Source: Rhodospirillaceae bacterium (lineage in GTDB: Bacteria; Pseudomonadota; Alphaproteobacteria; Rhodospirillales; JABHCV01). Taken from it: DNA of 46,967 bases. Shown one piece after another: positions 8,144 through 16,851 of this stretch. A program made the translations under genes and the position numbers. Each line of letters opens with the position of its first letter. Positions within the stretch are counted from its first letter, which is position 1. The notes under the pieces were generated by a model. That model saw only the letters and a program-made list of their open reading frames with translations. It made no database searches and had not been told where the DNA came from. Location of the stretch: the NCBI GenBank assembly GCA_018662005.1, contig JABJHA010000006.1, positions 1 through 46,967 of the forward strand. The letters are read 5' to 3'.

Positions 8144-9121
8144 TCAGGCAACACCGGCACGCAGACAATCATGAATGTGGACGATACCGACGGGGTGCGC
8201 GCCTTCAACGACAAAAAGCGTTGTAATGGCTTTTGAATTCATCGTCCCCAAAGCCTCGCTGGCCAGTGCATCGGCGCTTATAAAGCGGCCACCGGCTGTC
8301 ATCACCTCGCCGGCTGTCCGGGCCATCAATTCGGGGCCCATGTGGCGCCGCAAATCGCCATCGGTCAAAATCCCTTGCAACGCGCCATCATCGCCAACAA
8401 CGCCCAGACAGCCAAAACTTTTCGCCGTCATGACGACGATGGCCTCCGACATGGCCATGTCAGCCGCGACCAGGGGAAGTTCATCGCCGCTATGCATGAT
8501 ATCGCCGACTTTAAGCAACTGGTTGCCCAGTTTTCCGCCGGGATGGAAAACATGAAAGTCATCGGGCGAGAAACCCTTACGTTCCAGCATGGCGACGGCA
8601 AGAGCATCGCCCAGAGCCAACATCGCCGTTGTCGATGTTGTCGGCGCCAATCCCATGGGACAGGCTTCGTCAGTATCGGGCAGCATCAGGGCGACGGTCG
8701 CCGCCTTGGCCAGGGTGCTCTGCTGCTTGCCGGTAATGCCGATCAGGGGAATTTCAAAACGCTTGGCGTAGGCTACCAGATCGGCCAGTTCTGCCGTTTC
8801 GCCAGAATTCGACAAGGCGATGATAACGTCCTGTTCGGTAATCATTCCGAGGTCACCATGGCTCGCTTCACCGGGATGAACAAAAAACGTCGGCGTCCCT
8901 GTCGAAGCCATGGTGGCAACGATTTTACGAGCGATATGGCCACTTTTTCCCATTCCCGAAACAACGCAGCGACCGCTCATGGCCGAGAGTAAATCAAGGG
9001 CCTGAATAAAGGACTGGTCGAGATTTTCAGAGAGCGTCTGCAATCCTTCTATTTCCAGCAGCAGGACACGTTTGGCAGAATCGAGCAGGTCTTTTTCCGG
9101 TTTGCTTTTTGTCGCGGTCAT
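8144..9121 (-). CDS. kdsD: Arabinose-5-phosphate isomerase, KpsF/GutQ family
   Basis: A 325-residue enzyme converting ribulose-5-phosphate to arabinose-5-phosphate, the first step toward Kdo of lipopolysaccharide. The SIS domain lies at about 40-175 (GRCVVSGMGKSGHIARKIVATMASTGTPTFFVHPGEASHGDLGMI; IALSNSGETAEL). Two CBS domains follow at about 205-325 (VGDIMHSGDELPLV...GILTDGDLRRHM). Length and order match E. coli KdsD. It heads the LPS cluster kdsD-lptC-lptA-lptB, linking Kdo supply with LPS export. No strong ribosome-binding site is seen at the ATG. Confidence 0.94.
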   Translation of the reverse strand: MTATKSKPEKDLLDSAKRVLLLEIEGLQTLSENLDQSFIQALDLLSAMSGRCVVSGMGKSGHIARKIVATMASTGTPTFFVHPGEASHGDLGMITEQDVIIALSNSGETAELADLVAYAKRFEIPLIGITGKQQSTLAKAATVALMLPDTDEACPMGLAPTTSTTAMLALGDALAVAMLERKGFSPDDFHVFHPGGKLGNQLLKVGDIMHSGDELPLVAADMAMSEAIVVMTAKSFGCLGVVGDDGALQGILTDGDLRRHMGPELMARTAGEVMTAGGRFISADALASEALGTMNSKAITTLFVVEGAHPVGIVHIHDCLRAGVA

Positions 9122-9260
9122 TTAATTATTATCGTTATCCTGGACTGTACGGATGATCCGCACGTTCTATCGGCGCACTATGGGTGAAGTGGTGCAATTA
9201 TGGGGCCAACACGTTGATTGGTCAATAAAACCGGGGTCAGGGATGAAGTCCGACAGAAAG

Positions 9261-9899
9261 TCAGTGATGAAAGATATCGACGTCGATCCATCCCTTGAGG
9301 TCAAGGGTGGCACGGGTCGGTAAAAACCTGAAACAAGCCTCAAGAAGCTGGTCGCGGCCTTCACGCACCAGCATCGCATCAAGGACGTCGCGCAGACGAT
9401 GCAAATAAAGGACGTCAGAAGCCGCGTACAATATCTGATCTTTGCTTAAAGTAGCCGCCCCCCAGTCCGATGACTGCTGGGCTTTCGAGATTTCAATCCC
9501 CAGAATTTCCCGACAAAGGTCTTTAAGGCCATGGCCGTCCGTATAGGTACGAGCCAGTTGAGAGGCAATTTTGGTGCAGTAGATCGGATCGCACTCAACC
9601 CCCAGATAACCGCTAATCACGGCAATATCAAAGCGCGCATAATGAAAAATCTTGGTCACCGCGCTATCACTCATCAGGGCTTTTAAATTGGGCGCGGCAT
9701 AATCGTCACCGGCATCAAACTTGACCAGATGGGCGGTTCCATCACCGGCTGAAAGCTGGACAACACAAAGACGATCGCGGTGATTGTTCAGGCCCATTGC
9801 CTCGGTATCGACAGCAACAGCGTCGCCAAAATCAAGGCCGGCAGGGATATCACCCTGATGAACTTCTATCTTTGCGTCTTTGGCACTGCTTACATTCAC
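9261..9899 (-). CDS. rnd: Ribonuclease D-like 3'-5' exonuclease, short form
   Basis: A 212-residue DEDDy exonuclease domain. Catalytic motifs: ExoI AVDTEAMGL (Asp and Glu), ExoII HYARFDIAVI (Asp), ExoIII YAASDVLYLHRLRD (Tyr and Asp). The HRDC domain of E. coli RNase D is absent, as in many alphaproteobacteria. The frame continues upstream into tRNA-Leu, but that part only translates the tRNA. AGGAG eight nt before the GTG at 9899 fixes that start; an ATG at 9917 is the alternative. The gene begins 39 nt after the encoded CCA of tRNA-Leu, so it is probably co-transcribed with a tRNA whose 3' end this enzyme class trims. Confidence 0.88.
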   Translation of the reverse strand: MNVSSAKDAKIEVHQGDIPAGLDFGDAVAVDTEAMGLNNHRDRLCVVQLSAGDGTAHLVKFDAGDDYAAPNLKALMSDSAVTKIFHYARFDIAVISGYLGVECDPIYCTKIASQLARTYTDGHGLKDLCREILGIEISKAQQSSDWGAATLSKDQILYAASDVLYLHRLRDVLDAMLVREGRDQLLEACFRFLPTRATLDLKGWIDVDIFHH

Positions 9900-9938
9900 C
9901 GGGTTTCTCCTCGGCATTCGCCTTCGAGAAAAAGAAAA

Positions 9939-10025
<87 letters not shown>

Positions 10026-10142
10026 ACGGGGCTTGTCAATTCAAGCGGCCTTTAAGCCACTTTCGCACTGTCTTTACCCGCCCCGGCGCGACAGGTCAAC
10101 AGGATGTCGCCGAATGTCGATAAGATTGATTTAATCCGCTGA

Positions 10143-10157
10143 AACATATGATATGTT
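10143..10157. promoter_or_regulatory. 15-bp perfect palindrome in the promoter gap before the NDUFA9-like gene
   Basis: AACATAT-G-ATATGTT is a perfect inverted repeat 39 bp upstream of the ATG at 10197. A possible -10 (TATGAT, 10147-10152) lies inside it, with TTGATT at 10126-10131 as a poorly spaced -35. It could be an operator; no regulator is assigned. Confidence 0.35.
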
Positions 10158-10196
10158 GAGACCTTGAATTAAAGTGGGAAAAGTGGAGCAATAGCG

Positions 10197-11210
10197 ATGG
10201 CGCGTCGTGTCGTAACAGTCTTTGGCGGTACAGGTTTTATCGGCCGCCACCTTATTCAACGTCTGGCCAAACAAGGCGCTGTCGTTCGTGTCGCCACCCG
10301 CGATACCGAAGCCGCCAATTTTTTGAAGCCATTGGGAGAAATTGCCCAGATCGCCCCGGTTCCCGTCAAAATCGATGACGCGGCCTCTATTGCCCGCGCC
10401 GTTCACGGTGCCGATCAGGTGATCAATCTGATTGGTATTTTGTCAGAATGGGGCAAGTCGACCTTCGAGAGCATCCACGTTGGCGCCGCAAGCGCTATCG
10501 CCCAGGCTGCCGCAAGCGCCGGTGTCCGTCAGTTCGTCCATGTCTCGGCGCTGGGCGCATCGGCAGAGTCTGCATCCTTTTATTCACGCTCCAAAGCAGC
10601 CGGGGAAGAGGCCGTAAAAGCCGCCTTTGCCGACGCCGTTATTGTTCGCCCGGCAGCCATCTTCGGGCCGGAAGATCATTTCTTCAACATGTTTGCGGGT
10701 CTTGCCCGGATCACGCCTGTGATGCCGGTGTTCGGCTGTCCGTTGATTCCCAAACTGCATCTTTTCGGCATCGACGCGCCGGTCGATATTGATTTTTATG
10801 GTCACGGCGGCACCCGCCTGCAGCCGGTCTATGTTGGCGATGTGGCCGATGCCATTGCCGCCATTCTTGATGATAAAGCGATCAAGGGCAGCACCTTTGA
10901 GCTGGCCGGGCCGCAGGTTTACAGCTTCAAGGCGATGATGGACATGATCCTGAAAGAAAGCGGTCGTCCGCGTATGCTCATCCCCTATCCCTTTGCACTG
11001 GCTTCATTCTGGGCCTGGTTTATTGAGTTTTTGCCCAATCCCATCCTCACCCGTGATCAGGTTACATTGCTGAAGACCGATAATGTGATTTCCGGTGAGC
11101 TGCCGGGATTTGCCGACTTAAAGCTAAAACCGGCAAGTGCCGAGGCTATGTTGCCAACCTACCTCAGGCGGTTTCGACCGCCGGCCAAACGCCACCTCAG
11201 GGAAGCCTGA
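10197..11210 (+). CDS. NAD(P)-binding protein of the complex I NDUFA9 family
   Basis: A 337-residue atypical short-chain dehydrogenase. The N-terminal Rossmann turn is VTVFGGTGFIGRHLI (about 6-20), and FVHVSALGASAESASFYSRSKAAGEEAV carries the YxxxK-like Tyr/Lys pair. The best match is the bacterial NDUFA9/YbjT-like branch, whose mitochondrial member is a complex I accessory subunit that binds NADPH; in alphaproteobacteria these proteins are usually encoded outside the nuo operon. GGAG precedes the ATG. It converges with a MarR gene 11 bp away. The enzymatic substrate is unknown. Confidence 0.85.
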   Translation: MARRVVTVFGGTGFIGRHLIQRLAKQGAVVRVATRDTEAANFLKPLGEIAQIAPVPVKIDDAASIARAVHGADQVINLIGILSEWGKSTFESIHVGAASAIAQAAASAGVRQFVHVSALGASAESASFYSRSKAAGEEAVKAAFADAVIVRPAAIFGPEDHFFNMFAGLARITPVMPVFGCPLIPKLHLFGIDAPVDIDFYGHGGTRLQPVYVGDVADAIAAILDDKAIKGSTFELAGPQVYSFKAMMDMILKESGRPRMLIPYPFALASFWAWFIEFLPNPILTRDQVTLLKTDNVISGELPGFADLKLKPASAEAMLPTYLRRFRPPAKRHLREA

Positions 11211-11221
11211 TCGGCAGGTTC

Positions 11222-11572
11222 TTACAGGTCCAGCTCGGTTGCAGCGGCGGCGATCAATTCGGCAAATTCACGAAGGAAAACGGATCCACGAACGGTGCGC
11301 TGTATCAACACGCTGCGCCGATCCTGCTCGTCAGGCTTACGACGAACCAGTTCAATATCACTTAAACGATCCAGCGCCCGGGTAATGGCCGGTTTGGAAA
11401 CTTTCAGGGCGTCGGCCAGGCCGCGCACCGTATGGGGCGGCGGTGTCAGATAGACCGTCAGCAGCAAAGCCATCTGGCGAGCCGATAAATCCGGCGCTTC
11501 ACGACGAACGCTGGTCACCGTTGCCCGGCGCCATAAATCCAGGGCCTGCAATTCTTCCAGTTCAAGCGCCAT
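11222..11572 (-). CDS. MarR-family transcriptional regulator
   Basis: A 116-residue winged helix-turn-helix protein. The helix-turn-helix is at about 50-75 (TVRGLADALKVSKPAITRALDRLSDIELV) and the wing follows (RKPDEQDRRSVLIQRTVRG), where DxRS is the MarR signature. It is shorter than typical MarR proteins (about 140-150): the N-terminal dimerisation helix is brief. It is followed, convergently, by the NDUFA9-like gene, with the aminopeptidase gene upstream on the same strand (120-bp gap). The ligand and targets are unknown. Confidence 0.85.
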   Translation of the reverse strand: MALELEELQALDLWRRATVTSVRREAPDLSARQMALLLTVYLTPPPHTVRGLADALKVSKPAITRALDRLSDIELVRRKPDEQDRRSVLIQRTVRGSVFLREFAELIAAAATELDL

Positions 11573-11692
11573 GATGATTTTGTTTTCCGTTAAATCATTT
11601 CGTTATCAAAACTTCTATCCGATTGGGCCCATAATAAGCAACAAAAAACCACCCTCTACTTAGAGAAAAACTCACCGAAATGAACTGATAAA

Positions 11693-13087
11693 CTAGGCGA
11701 AACGTTCTTTTAGCAGGGCGAACAGGGCCCTCATCGACATCGCCTCGCCGCCTTCGGGACGGCCCGCGCTGGAGGTTGTGTTCCAGGCCATCAGGTCAAT
11801 ATGGGCCCAGCTTGTGCCTTCATTGACAAACGCCTCGAGAAACAAGGCAGCGGTGATTGCGCCTGCTAAACCACCCTCTGCGGCGTTGTTAAGGTCGGCA
11901 ACCTTTCCTTCGATCAACTTGGCGTAAGGTTGCCATAAGGGGAGCCGCCAGAGCGGATCGTTTTCTGCCCCGCTATGGCGCGCAAGTTGCCGGGCCAGAT
12001 CATCATCGTTGGTAAACAAAGCCGGCAATTCGGTGCCCAGTGCAACCCTGGCGGCGCCGGTCAGTGTTGCCATGTCGATCAACAGGTCGGGTGTTTCCTG
12101 ACACGCCGCACTTAAGGCGTCGGCCAGAACAAGGCGACCCTCGGCATCCGTATTGCCGATTTCGACGCTCATACCATTGCCCATGGTGATCACATCAAGG
12201 GGTCGCATGGCATTTCCCGAAACACTGTTTTCGACGGCCGGGATCAGCACCCGTAAGCGCACCGGAAGGACTGCCGCCATGATCATTGAGGCAAGCCCCA
12301 GAACATGGGCCGCCCCGCCCATGTCCTTTTTCATCAGTTTCATACCCGCAGCACCCTTTAAGTCGAGGCCGCCGCTATCAAAACAGACGCCCTTGCCGAC
12401 CAGGGTCACCTTGGGACTTTCAGGATCGCCCCACTGAAGGTCGATCAACCTTGGTGAACGGGTGCTGGCACGCCCAACGGCGTGGACGGCGGGAAAGGCA
12501 TGGTCGAGCAGATCATCACCAACGATAACCTGAAAGGAGGCGTCATGGGTTTCGGCTAACGCCTGGGCGGCATCGGCCAGTTGCTCAGGGCCCATGTCAG
12601 AAGCCGGTGTGTTGACCAGATCACGAACCAGAAACGTCGCCCGGGCCGCGCGGCTCACCGCGTCGCGCTCACAGGTTTTGGGCCAGAGCAAACACGGCAT
12701 GTCAATCTCGTCGTCTGTTTGCTGACTGGCGTAACGACTAAACCCGTATCCGGCCAGAGCCCAACCAAGGGCGGCCCGGTAAGCTTCGTCGGGGCCTAAG
12801 TCATTTTCAAGATGATAATTGCGCGCCGGCAAACCCGCTGACACCCCGGCCCATGTCCAAAGCCCCGAAGGATCATCGTCGCCTAGGCCCGTTAAGACCC
12901 TTTCAAGGTTGCCTTGTTCATCAGCGATCAGGCAATGGGTCCCGGCTTTGGCGTTAAAGCCGGTTGCCTCGACCCAGCTTGATATCCTGTCCGGTTGATC
13001 AGCAAGCCAAAGGGCCAGAGCCTCTGCCCCGGCAAGCGTTGTCAATGCAATGCTGTCTGCAGCATCTTCAATCAGGTTCAAAGGCAC
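11693..13087 (-). CDS. Leucyl aminopeptidase family protein (M17)
   Basis: A 464-residue metallo-aminopeptidase that removes N-terminal residues from peptides in the cytoplasm. The catalytic C-terminal domain has VGKGVCFDSGGLDLKGAAGMKLMKKDMGG (metal ligands Lys and Asp) and the M17 signature NTDAEGRLVLADAL. The N-terminal domain (about 1-150) is divergent, as in the PepB/short-LAP branch common in alphaproteobacteria. It starts at GTG 13087 with AGGA about 10 nt before it. The Pmp3-like gene ends 18 bp upstream on the same strand, so the two may form an operon. Confidence 0.92.
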   Translation of the reverse strand: MPLNLIEDAADSIALTTLAGAEALALWLADQPDRISSWVEATGFNAKAGTHCLIADEQGNLERVLTGLGDDDPSGLWTWAGVSAGLPARNYHLENDLGPDEAYRAALGWALAGYGFSRYASQQTDDEIDMPCLLWPKTCERDAVSRAARATFLVRDLVNTPASDMGPEQLADAAQALAETHDASFQVIVGDDLLDHAFPAVHAVGRASTRSPRLIDLQWGDPESPKVTLVGKGVCFDSGGLDLKGAAGMKLMKKDMGGAAHVLGLASMIMAAVLPVRLRVLIPAVENSVSGNAMRPLDVITMGNGMSVEIGNTDAEGRLVLADALSAACQETPDLLIDMATLTGAARVALGTELPALFTNDDDLARQLARHSGAENDPLWRLPLWQPYAKLIEGKVADLNNAAEGGLAGAITAALFLEAFVNEGTSWAHIDLMAWNTTSSAGRPEGGEAMSMRALFALLKERFA

Positions 13088-13105
13088 GGGTTCAGATTCC
13101 TGCTT

Positions 13106-13294
13106 TTAGTCGGAATTGGCGGCCTCGATTTTCTTGTCTGTGCTGTATTGGCTTAAAGCATAAACCGACCAGATCGCCGCCGGAATCCAACCGATCAACG
13201 TTATTTGCAATATCAGGCAAATGACGCCGGCGATGGGGCGGCCAATCGTGAAAAATTGGAGCCAGGGCAGGAGGACTGCAAGAATAAGGCGCAT
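13106..13294 (-). CDS. YqaE/Pmp3-like small membrane protein
   Basis: 62 residues with two hydrophobic helices, MRLILAVLLPWLQFFTIG and GVICLILQITLIGWIPAAIWSVYAL, and a short charged tail. The pattern (LLP...FF, LxLxGWIPAxIxxxYAL) matches the Pmp3/YqaE family, small membrane peptides induced by salt or cold stress in many organisms. ATG at 13294 with AAAGGA upstream at a rather long spacing. Probably co-transcribed with the aminopeptidase gene. Function here is inferred from the family only. Confidence 0.75.
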   Translation of the reverse strand: MRLILAVLLPWLQFFTIGRPIAGVICLILQITLIGWIPAAIWSVYALSQYSTDKKIEAANSD

Positions 13295-13432
13295 GTGAAA
13301 AACATTCCTTTTGTTTCAACGTTAAGAATAAACAATCTAACCATTCTACGCGTCCCGGCGAACACCTAAATTGGTATTGCACGGACCAACAGCGAGGGTC
13401 ACTGTAAGTTATCCATTCAAAGGGCCAAACCA

Positions 13433-13813
13433 ATGAGCGACGAGACAAACCTAGAAGGCATTTTTGAGACCGTCAAAATCTATTTCGACGGCATCTATCG
13501 AAGCGACGTTGATTTGCTAAGACGAATCTTCCATCCCCTGGCAACCGTCATCGGCTATGGCAGCGACGGGGAGCTGAAAACCATGACGCTGGAGGATTTT
13601 CTTGGTTTCGTTCAAACCGTACCATCGCCCGAGACAACCGGTGCGGATTTTGATATGTCGGTGTTATCGGTGGATCGAAGCGGCAAAGCCGCGGCCGTCA
13701 AAGTTCATGATTATTATATTGGCCGGGATTTTATTGATTACCTGCACCTGGCGGAAACCGATTCGGGATGGAAAATAACCGCCAAGGCCTTCCATTCGGA
13801 CGCCAGAGAATAA
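13433..13813 (+). CDS. NTF2-like protein, putative lumazine-binding family
   Basis: A 126-residue SnoaL/NTF2-fold protein: LEGIFETVKIYFDGIYRSDVDLLRRIFHP is the N-terminal helix pair, and the strand pattern AAVKVHDYYIGRDFIDYLHLAETDSGWKITAKAFH is the usual ending. It resembles the putative lumazine-binding proteins, a family with no firm enzymatic role. AAAGGG lies before the ATG. It stands alone: leftward genes lie upstream, and a candidate small RNA with its own CRP-like site follows. Confidence 0.75.
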   Translation: MSDETNLEGIFETVKIYFDGIYRSDVDLLRRIFHPLATVIGYGSDGELKTMTLEDFLGFVQTVPSPETTGADFDMSVLSVDRSGKAAAVKVHDYYIGRDFIDYLHLAETDSGWKITAKAFHSDARE

Positions 13814-13824
13814 TTTTTCTCCCC

Positions 13825-13870
13825 TGTGACGGCGATCACAGCATCTGACATTGGAATGTGCTTTTATCAT
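13825..13870 (+). promoter_or_regulatory. CRP-family binding site with a class II-positioned promoter
   Basis: TGTGA-CGGCGA-TCACA (13825-13840) is a perfect match to the CRP palindrome consensus TGTGA-N6-TCACA. An extended -10, TGC-TTTTAT (13859-13867), places a start at about 13874, exactly 41.5 bp from the site centre, the class II activator position. An alternative -10, TATCAT, is at 13865-13870. There is no good -35, as expected for an activator-dependent promoter. No protein gene follows on this strand before the terminator. Confidence 0.55.
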
Positions 13871-13873
13871 CTT

Positions 13874-13964
13874 GTCGATGCATTACTTCTCCCCTTGCTC
13901 CCGACACTCATTTTGTACCTACCCTGTCAAACTCGCTGGTCCCTTGGAGGACCAGCTTTTTTTT
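13874..13964 (+). ncRNA. Candidate CRP-dependent small RNA, about 90 nt
   Basis: The predicted start at about 13874 and the strong terminator at 13935-13964 define an RNA of about 91 nt. Its 5' two thirds are low in predicted pairing and rich in C/U (CTTCTCCCCTTGCTCCC), able to pair with purine-rich ribosome-binding sites. A reading frame from the ATG at 13877 has no ribosome-binding site and runs through the terminator, so coding is unlikely. This is inference from signals only; I do not recognise a known RNA family. Confidence 0.45.
13935..13964 (+). terminator. Strong Rho-independent terminator
   Basis: GCTGGTCC (13935-13942) pairs perfectly with GGACCAGC (13949-13956) around a 6-nt loop, followed by eight T (13957-13964). 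It lies 121 bp after the NTF2-like stop, with the CRP-like site in between. Confidence 0.9.
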
Positions 13965-13986
13965 GAGAAAAACAAAGACGAAAAAG

Positions 13987-14451
13987 CTAGCTTAAAAAGC
14001 CGTCGATAAAACTTGAAACGGACTCAGGGTTGGAAAGGTATGCGATGGCCAGAATAACAATAAGCAAGGTGATAGAACCGATAACAATGACGGACGACCT
14101 GATACGATCAATGAGGTCCGTAACACGTTCGGGGTGCAGTTTTCCCTTGTCATTGGCTTCCGGTACATCTTCTTCGTGACTTTTCGCGGCGGGTTTATGT
14201 TTTTGAGCATGGGATGAACCATGAGAAACAGCGATTCCATCCTGCAAACCACCCGTATAAATGGTTTTGGAACGCTCCTCGCCGGTCTCATCGTCAGCGC
14301 TTTCCTGAATGACCTTGACCGCTTGAAGATGCTTTCCGGCTTCGGCGGTTTTGGCTTCCGAAAGGGCCTCTTCCCGGTCATCCGTAACGAACAAGATGGA
14401 CCAGCGAGCATCCTTGAAACCCATCACTTCATATGAAACGGATGAAACCAT
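13987..14451 (-). CDS. Conserved hypothetical protein with C-terminal membrane anchor
   Basis: 154 residues. The N-terminal domain (MVSSVSYEVMGFKDARWSILFVTDDREEALSEAKT...LQAVKVIQE, about 1-55) looks like a small alpha/beta module seen in Rhodospirillales hypotheticals; I know no function for it. A low-complexity charged linker follows (about 60-105), then one transmembrane helix (VIVIGSITLLIVILAIAYL, about 122-140). The frame opens at 14520, but ATG 14451 with GAGAG just upstream fits better. It is divergent from the membrane-spanning response regulator, whose product is also anchored by one helix, so a joint role is possible but unproven. Confidence 0.6.
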   Translation of the reverse strand: MVSSVSYEVMGFKDARWSILFVTDDREEALSEAKTAEAGKHLQAVKVIQESADDETGEERSKTIYTGGLQDGIAVSHGSSHAQKHKPAAKSHEEDVPEANDKGKLHPERVTDLIDRIRSSVIVIGSITLLIVILAIAYLSNPESVSSFIDGFLS

Positions 14452-14628
14452 AGCCTCACTCTCTTGATTGAACTTGTCATTTAAAAGGATATTCTGCCCG
14501 AAAGTATGGAACAATACCATTTCAAAGGCGGCGCAAATTGAAATATCTGGGCTTCATTGCCGATATCAGGGATTGAAAAAAATTTTATTCTTCATATTCC
14601 GTTCAGGTTAGTGTTTTAAACGACTAGC

Positions 14629-15738
14629 ATGACAATCAAAAATGCCAATAAAATCCTTATCGTTGATGACGACACCGTCATCATGGATTTCATGACTGAA
14701 CTTCTGCAAGACGAAATCAGTGTCTCTTACACATCCGAAGGCGCGAAAGCGCTGGAACTTGGAAAGTTGCACAAGCCGGATTTGATCCTGCTTGATGTGA
14801 TGATGCCGGGAATGGATGGTTTTGAAGTTTGTGCGTTGCTCAAGGCTGATCCCGAAACCCAGCACATTCCGGTTGTCTTCCTGACCGGCAAGGCCGACGA
14901 AAAGGATATCGCCAGGGGATTGGAACTGGGGGCCATTGATTATATCACCAAGCCGTTCGATCCCGAACTCATTACCATCAAGATTAACAACATCCTCAAA
15001 CAAATCACCGCCACCCGTGCTGCAACCAAACCCGCCGGGGGCGGAAATTTCAAGGCCGACAAAGCAGCGGACCGTCGCGCCGATGGGGAACGCAGGCCCG
15101 ATCGCATTCCAAAAGTCGCACCCGATGGCGCTCAAGAGCGACGCGCCCACGGACCAACGAGGCCGGATCGTTTTCCAAAACCTGACGAAACATCCCCAAG
15201 CGGGATGTCGCTAAAGCAATTTCTTCTTATCGCCGTTCTTGTCGCGGTCGCTGGCGGTGGTGGATACGCATGGTACAGCAACACACCTGCCGGTTCTGAT
15301 AGCGTCTCAAAAACCGGGCCCGCAACACCTGCCCCGACAAACAAACAACCGATGACGCAGAAAGGTTTAACCGAAGACGATATGCAGGCTGTCATTGCCG
15401 AAGCCTACGATCAATCAGGAAACTCCTCACAAACGACGTCCTCTGCATCGACGCGGGCGTGTGGTGAACTGCCGAAAGTGCCGTGGTGGGGCAATGTCTC
15501 CCACGAAAGCATTATCAGTTACGTCAACAACAAGAACAGCGGCGACTGGGATGCCTACGTTGCCAAGTGGGAGCGTCAGCTGGAAAAACTGGGCAGTATT
15601 CAATCCAGGGGCGGAACGGTTATCGCACCAAAACTGGGCACCCGCCTGACCGGCACGGTGCTGGCCGAATATGTAGACCAGGTCGAAACCCGCTTAAAGG
15701 TAACCCGCTGCCTGGCCAAAGTTTCCAGTCCGCAATAG
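14629..15738 (+). CDS. Response regulator with a transmembrane segment and extracytoplasmic C-terminal domain
   Basis: 369 residues in an unusual order. A CheY-like receiver domain covers 8-125, with acidic D13-D15, phospho-acceptor D56 (LLDVMMPGMDG), T86 and K108. A basic linker (145-187) contains two copies of a unit like xRRAxGxxRPDRxPK. One transmembrane helix follows (about 197-215, FLLIAVLVAVAGGGGYAWY), then a Ser/Thr/Pro spacer and a C-terminal domain (about 278-365) with two cysteines, C278 and C361, that could form a disulfide in the periplasm. There is no DNA-binding or enzymatic output domain. Phosphorylation may be signalled across the membrane or may tether a complex. The partner kinase is not in this window. 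Confidence 0.8.
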   Translation: MTIKNANKILIVDDDTVIMDFMTELLQDEISVSYTSEGAKALELGKLHKPDLILLDVMMPGMDGFEVCALLKADPETQHIPVVFLTGKADEKDIARGLELGAIDYITKPFDPELITIKINNILKQITATRAATKPAGGGNFKADKAADRRADGERRPDRIPKVAPDGAQERRAHGPTRPDRFPKPDETSPSGMSLKQFLLIAVLVAVAGGGGYAWYSNTPAGSDSVSKTGPATPAPTNKQPMTQKGLTEDDMQAVIAEAYDQSGNSSQTTSSASTRACGELPKVPWWGNVSHESIISYVNNKNSGDWDAYVAKWERQLEKLGSIQSRGGTVIAPKLGTRLTGTVLAEYVDQVETRLKVTRCLAKVSSPQ

Positions 15739-15873
15739 CTTTGATGGCGTTGAAATAAACTGACGATCAAGGGACACTGGCCGTGTGGTCAGATAAATGC
15801 GAATTGGTCTGTGTATATCAGAAGCATTTGCCGGGTACGAACAGCCACAGTCGATGTGATCGCCCTCTTTTAG

Positions 15874-16851
15874 TTAGCCATAACAACCTGATTGACGCGC
15901 CAGCCGCTTGGTCAGTGCCAGCACGACGTCTACAGCCGGGGTAGGGGTTTCGGTCAAGCAGCCCAACTCCTGAACGGCGCCGATCAGGGCATCAATCTCC
16001 ATGGGCCGTCCGCGTTCCAGGTCCTGCAACATTGATGTTTTATGGGCGCCTACGTCTCCGGCTCCCTTGATGCGTTTATCAACATCAACCGGAAATTTGA
16101 CACCCAGTTTGCCGGCAATGGTTTCAGCCTCGATCATCATGGTACGGGCGACGGCGCGGCTGTCAGGGTCGCTGACGATATCTTCCAGGGTTGACCCGGT
16201 TAAGGCGCTGATCGGGTTGAACGATAGGTTACCCCACAGTTTTACCCAGATTTCATTACGAATATTGTTTTTTACCGGCGCTCGTAATCCGGCGTCAATC
16301 ATGGCCTTGCTTAAAGCCTGGGCGCGATCTGACTTTGATCCGTCCGGCTCGCCCAGGGTAAATCTGTTGCCTTCAATATGCTCGATGACGCCGGGTTCAA
16401 CCACTTCACATGCCGGATAAACGACACAGCCAATGGCGCGTTTGGGGGTAATGGCGTTCCACAGAACACCGCCGGGGTCGACGCTTTCAATACGGCGGTC
16501 CTGCCACGGGCCGTCAAGTCCGTGAAAATACCAGAACGGGATGCCGTTCATGCCGGTGACGACGGCGGTCTCATCGCCCAGCAAGGGGGCCAGATTGCCC
16601 GCGATGGGCGGAACCGAATGGGCTTTCAGGGTCAGGATGATATAGTCCTGGGGGCCCAGGTCGGCAGGATCATCACTGGCTGTTACGGTGGCGGTTTTCT
16701 CTTCACCGGCGATGCGCAAGCGCAGACCGTTTGCGCGAATGGCCTCAAGGTGCGCTCCGCGCGCGACAATGGAAACATCATAACCGGCGCGTTTTAGTTC
16801 AACGGCCATATAGCCGCCGATGGCGCCCGCTCCGAAAATGCAGATTTTCAA
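15874..16851 (-). CDS. 2-dehydropantoate 2-reductase family protein (PanE/ApbA-like)
   Basis: A 325-residue NADPH-dependent 2-oxoacid reductase. The N-terminal Rossmann motif is ICIFGAGAIGGYMAVELKRAGYDVSIVARG, and the C-terminal helical domain has EIWVKLWGNLSFNPISALTG with the catalytic Lys and substrate Asn. It starts at TTG 16851, which overlaps the stop of the AMP-ligase gene by four bases (TTGA), so translation is coupled; no nearby ATG competes. True ketopantoate reductase is possible, but placement with an AMP-ligase, an importer and a hydrolase suggests a related 2-oxoacid step in catabolism. That is inference. Confidence 0.85.
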   Translation of the reverse strand: MKICIFGAGAIGGYMAVELKRAGYDVSIVARGAHLEAIRANGLRLRIAGEEKTATVTASDDPADLGPQDYIILTLKAHSVPPIAGNLAPLLGDETAVVTGMNGIPFWYFHGLDGPWQDRRIESVDPGGVLWNAITPKRAIGCVVYPACEVVEPGVIEHIEGNRFTLGEPDGSKSDRAQALSKAMIDAGLRAPVKNNIRNEIWVKLWGNLSFNPISALTGSTLEDIVSDPDSRAVARTMMIEAETIAGKLGVKFPVDVDKRIKGAGDVGAHKTSMLQDLERGRPMEIDALIGAVQELGCLTETPTPAVDVVLALTKRLARQSGCYG

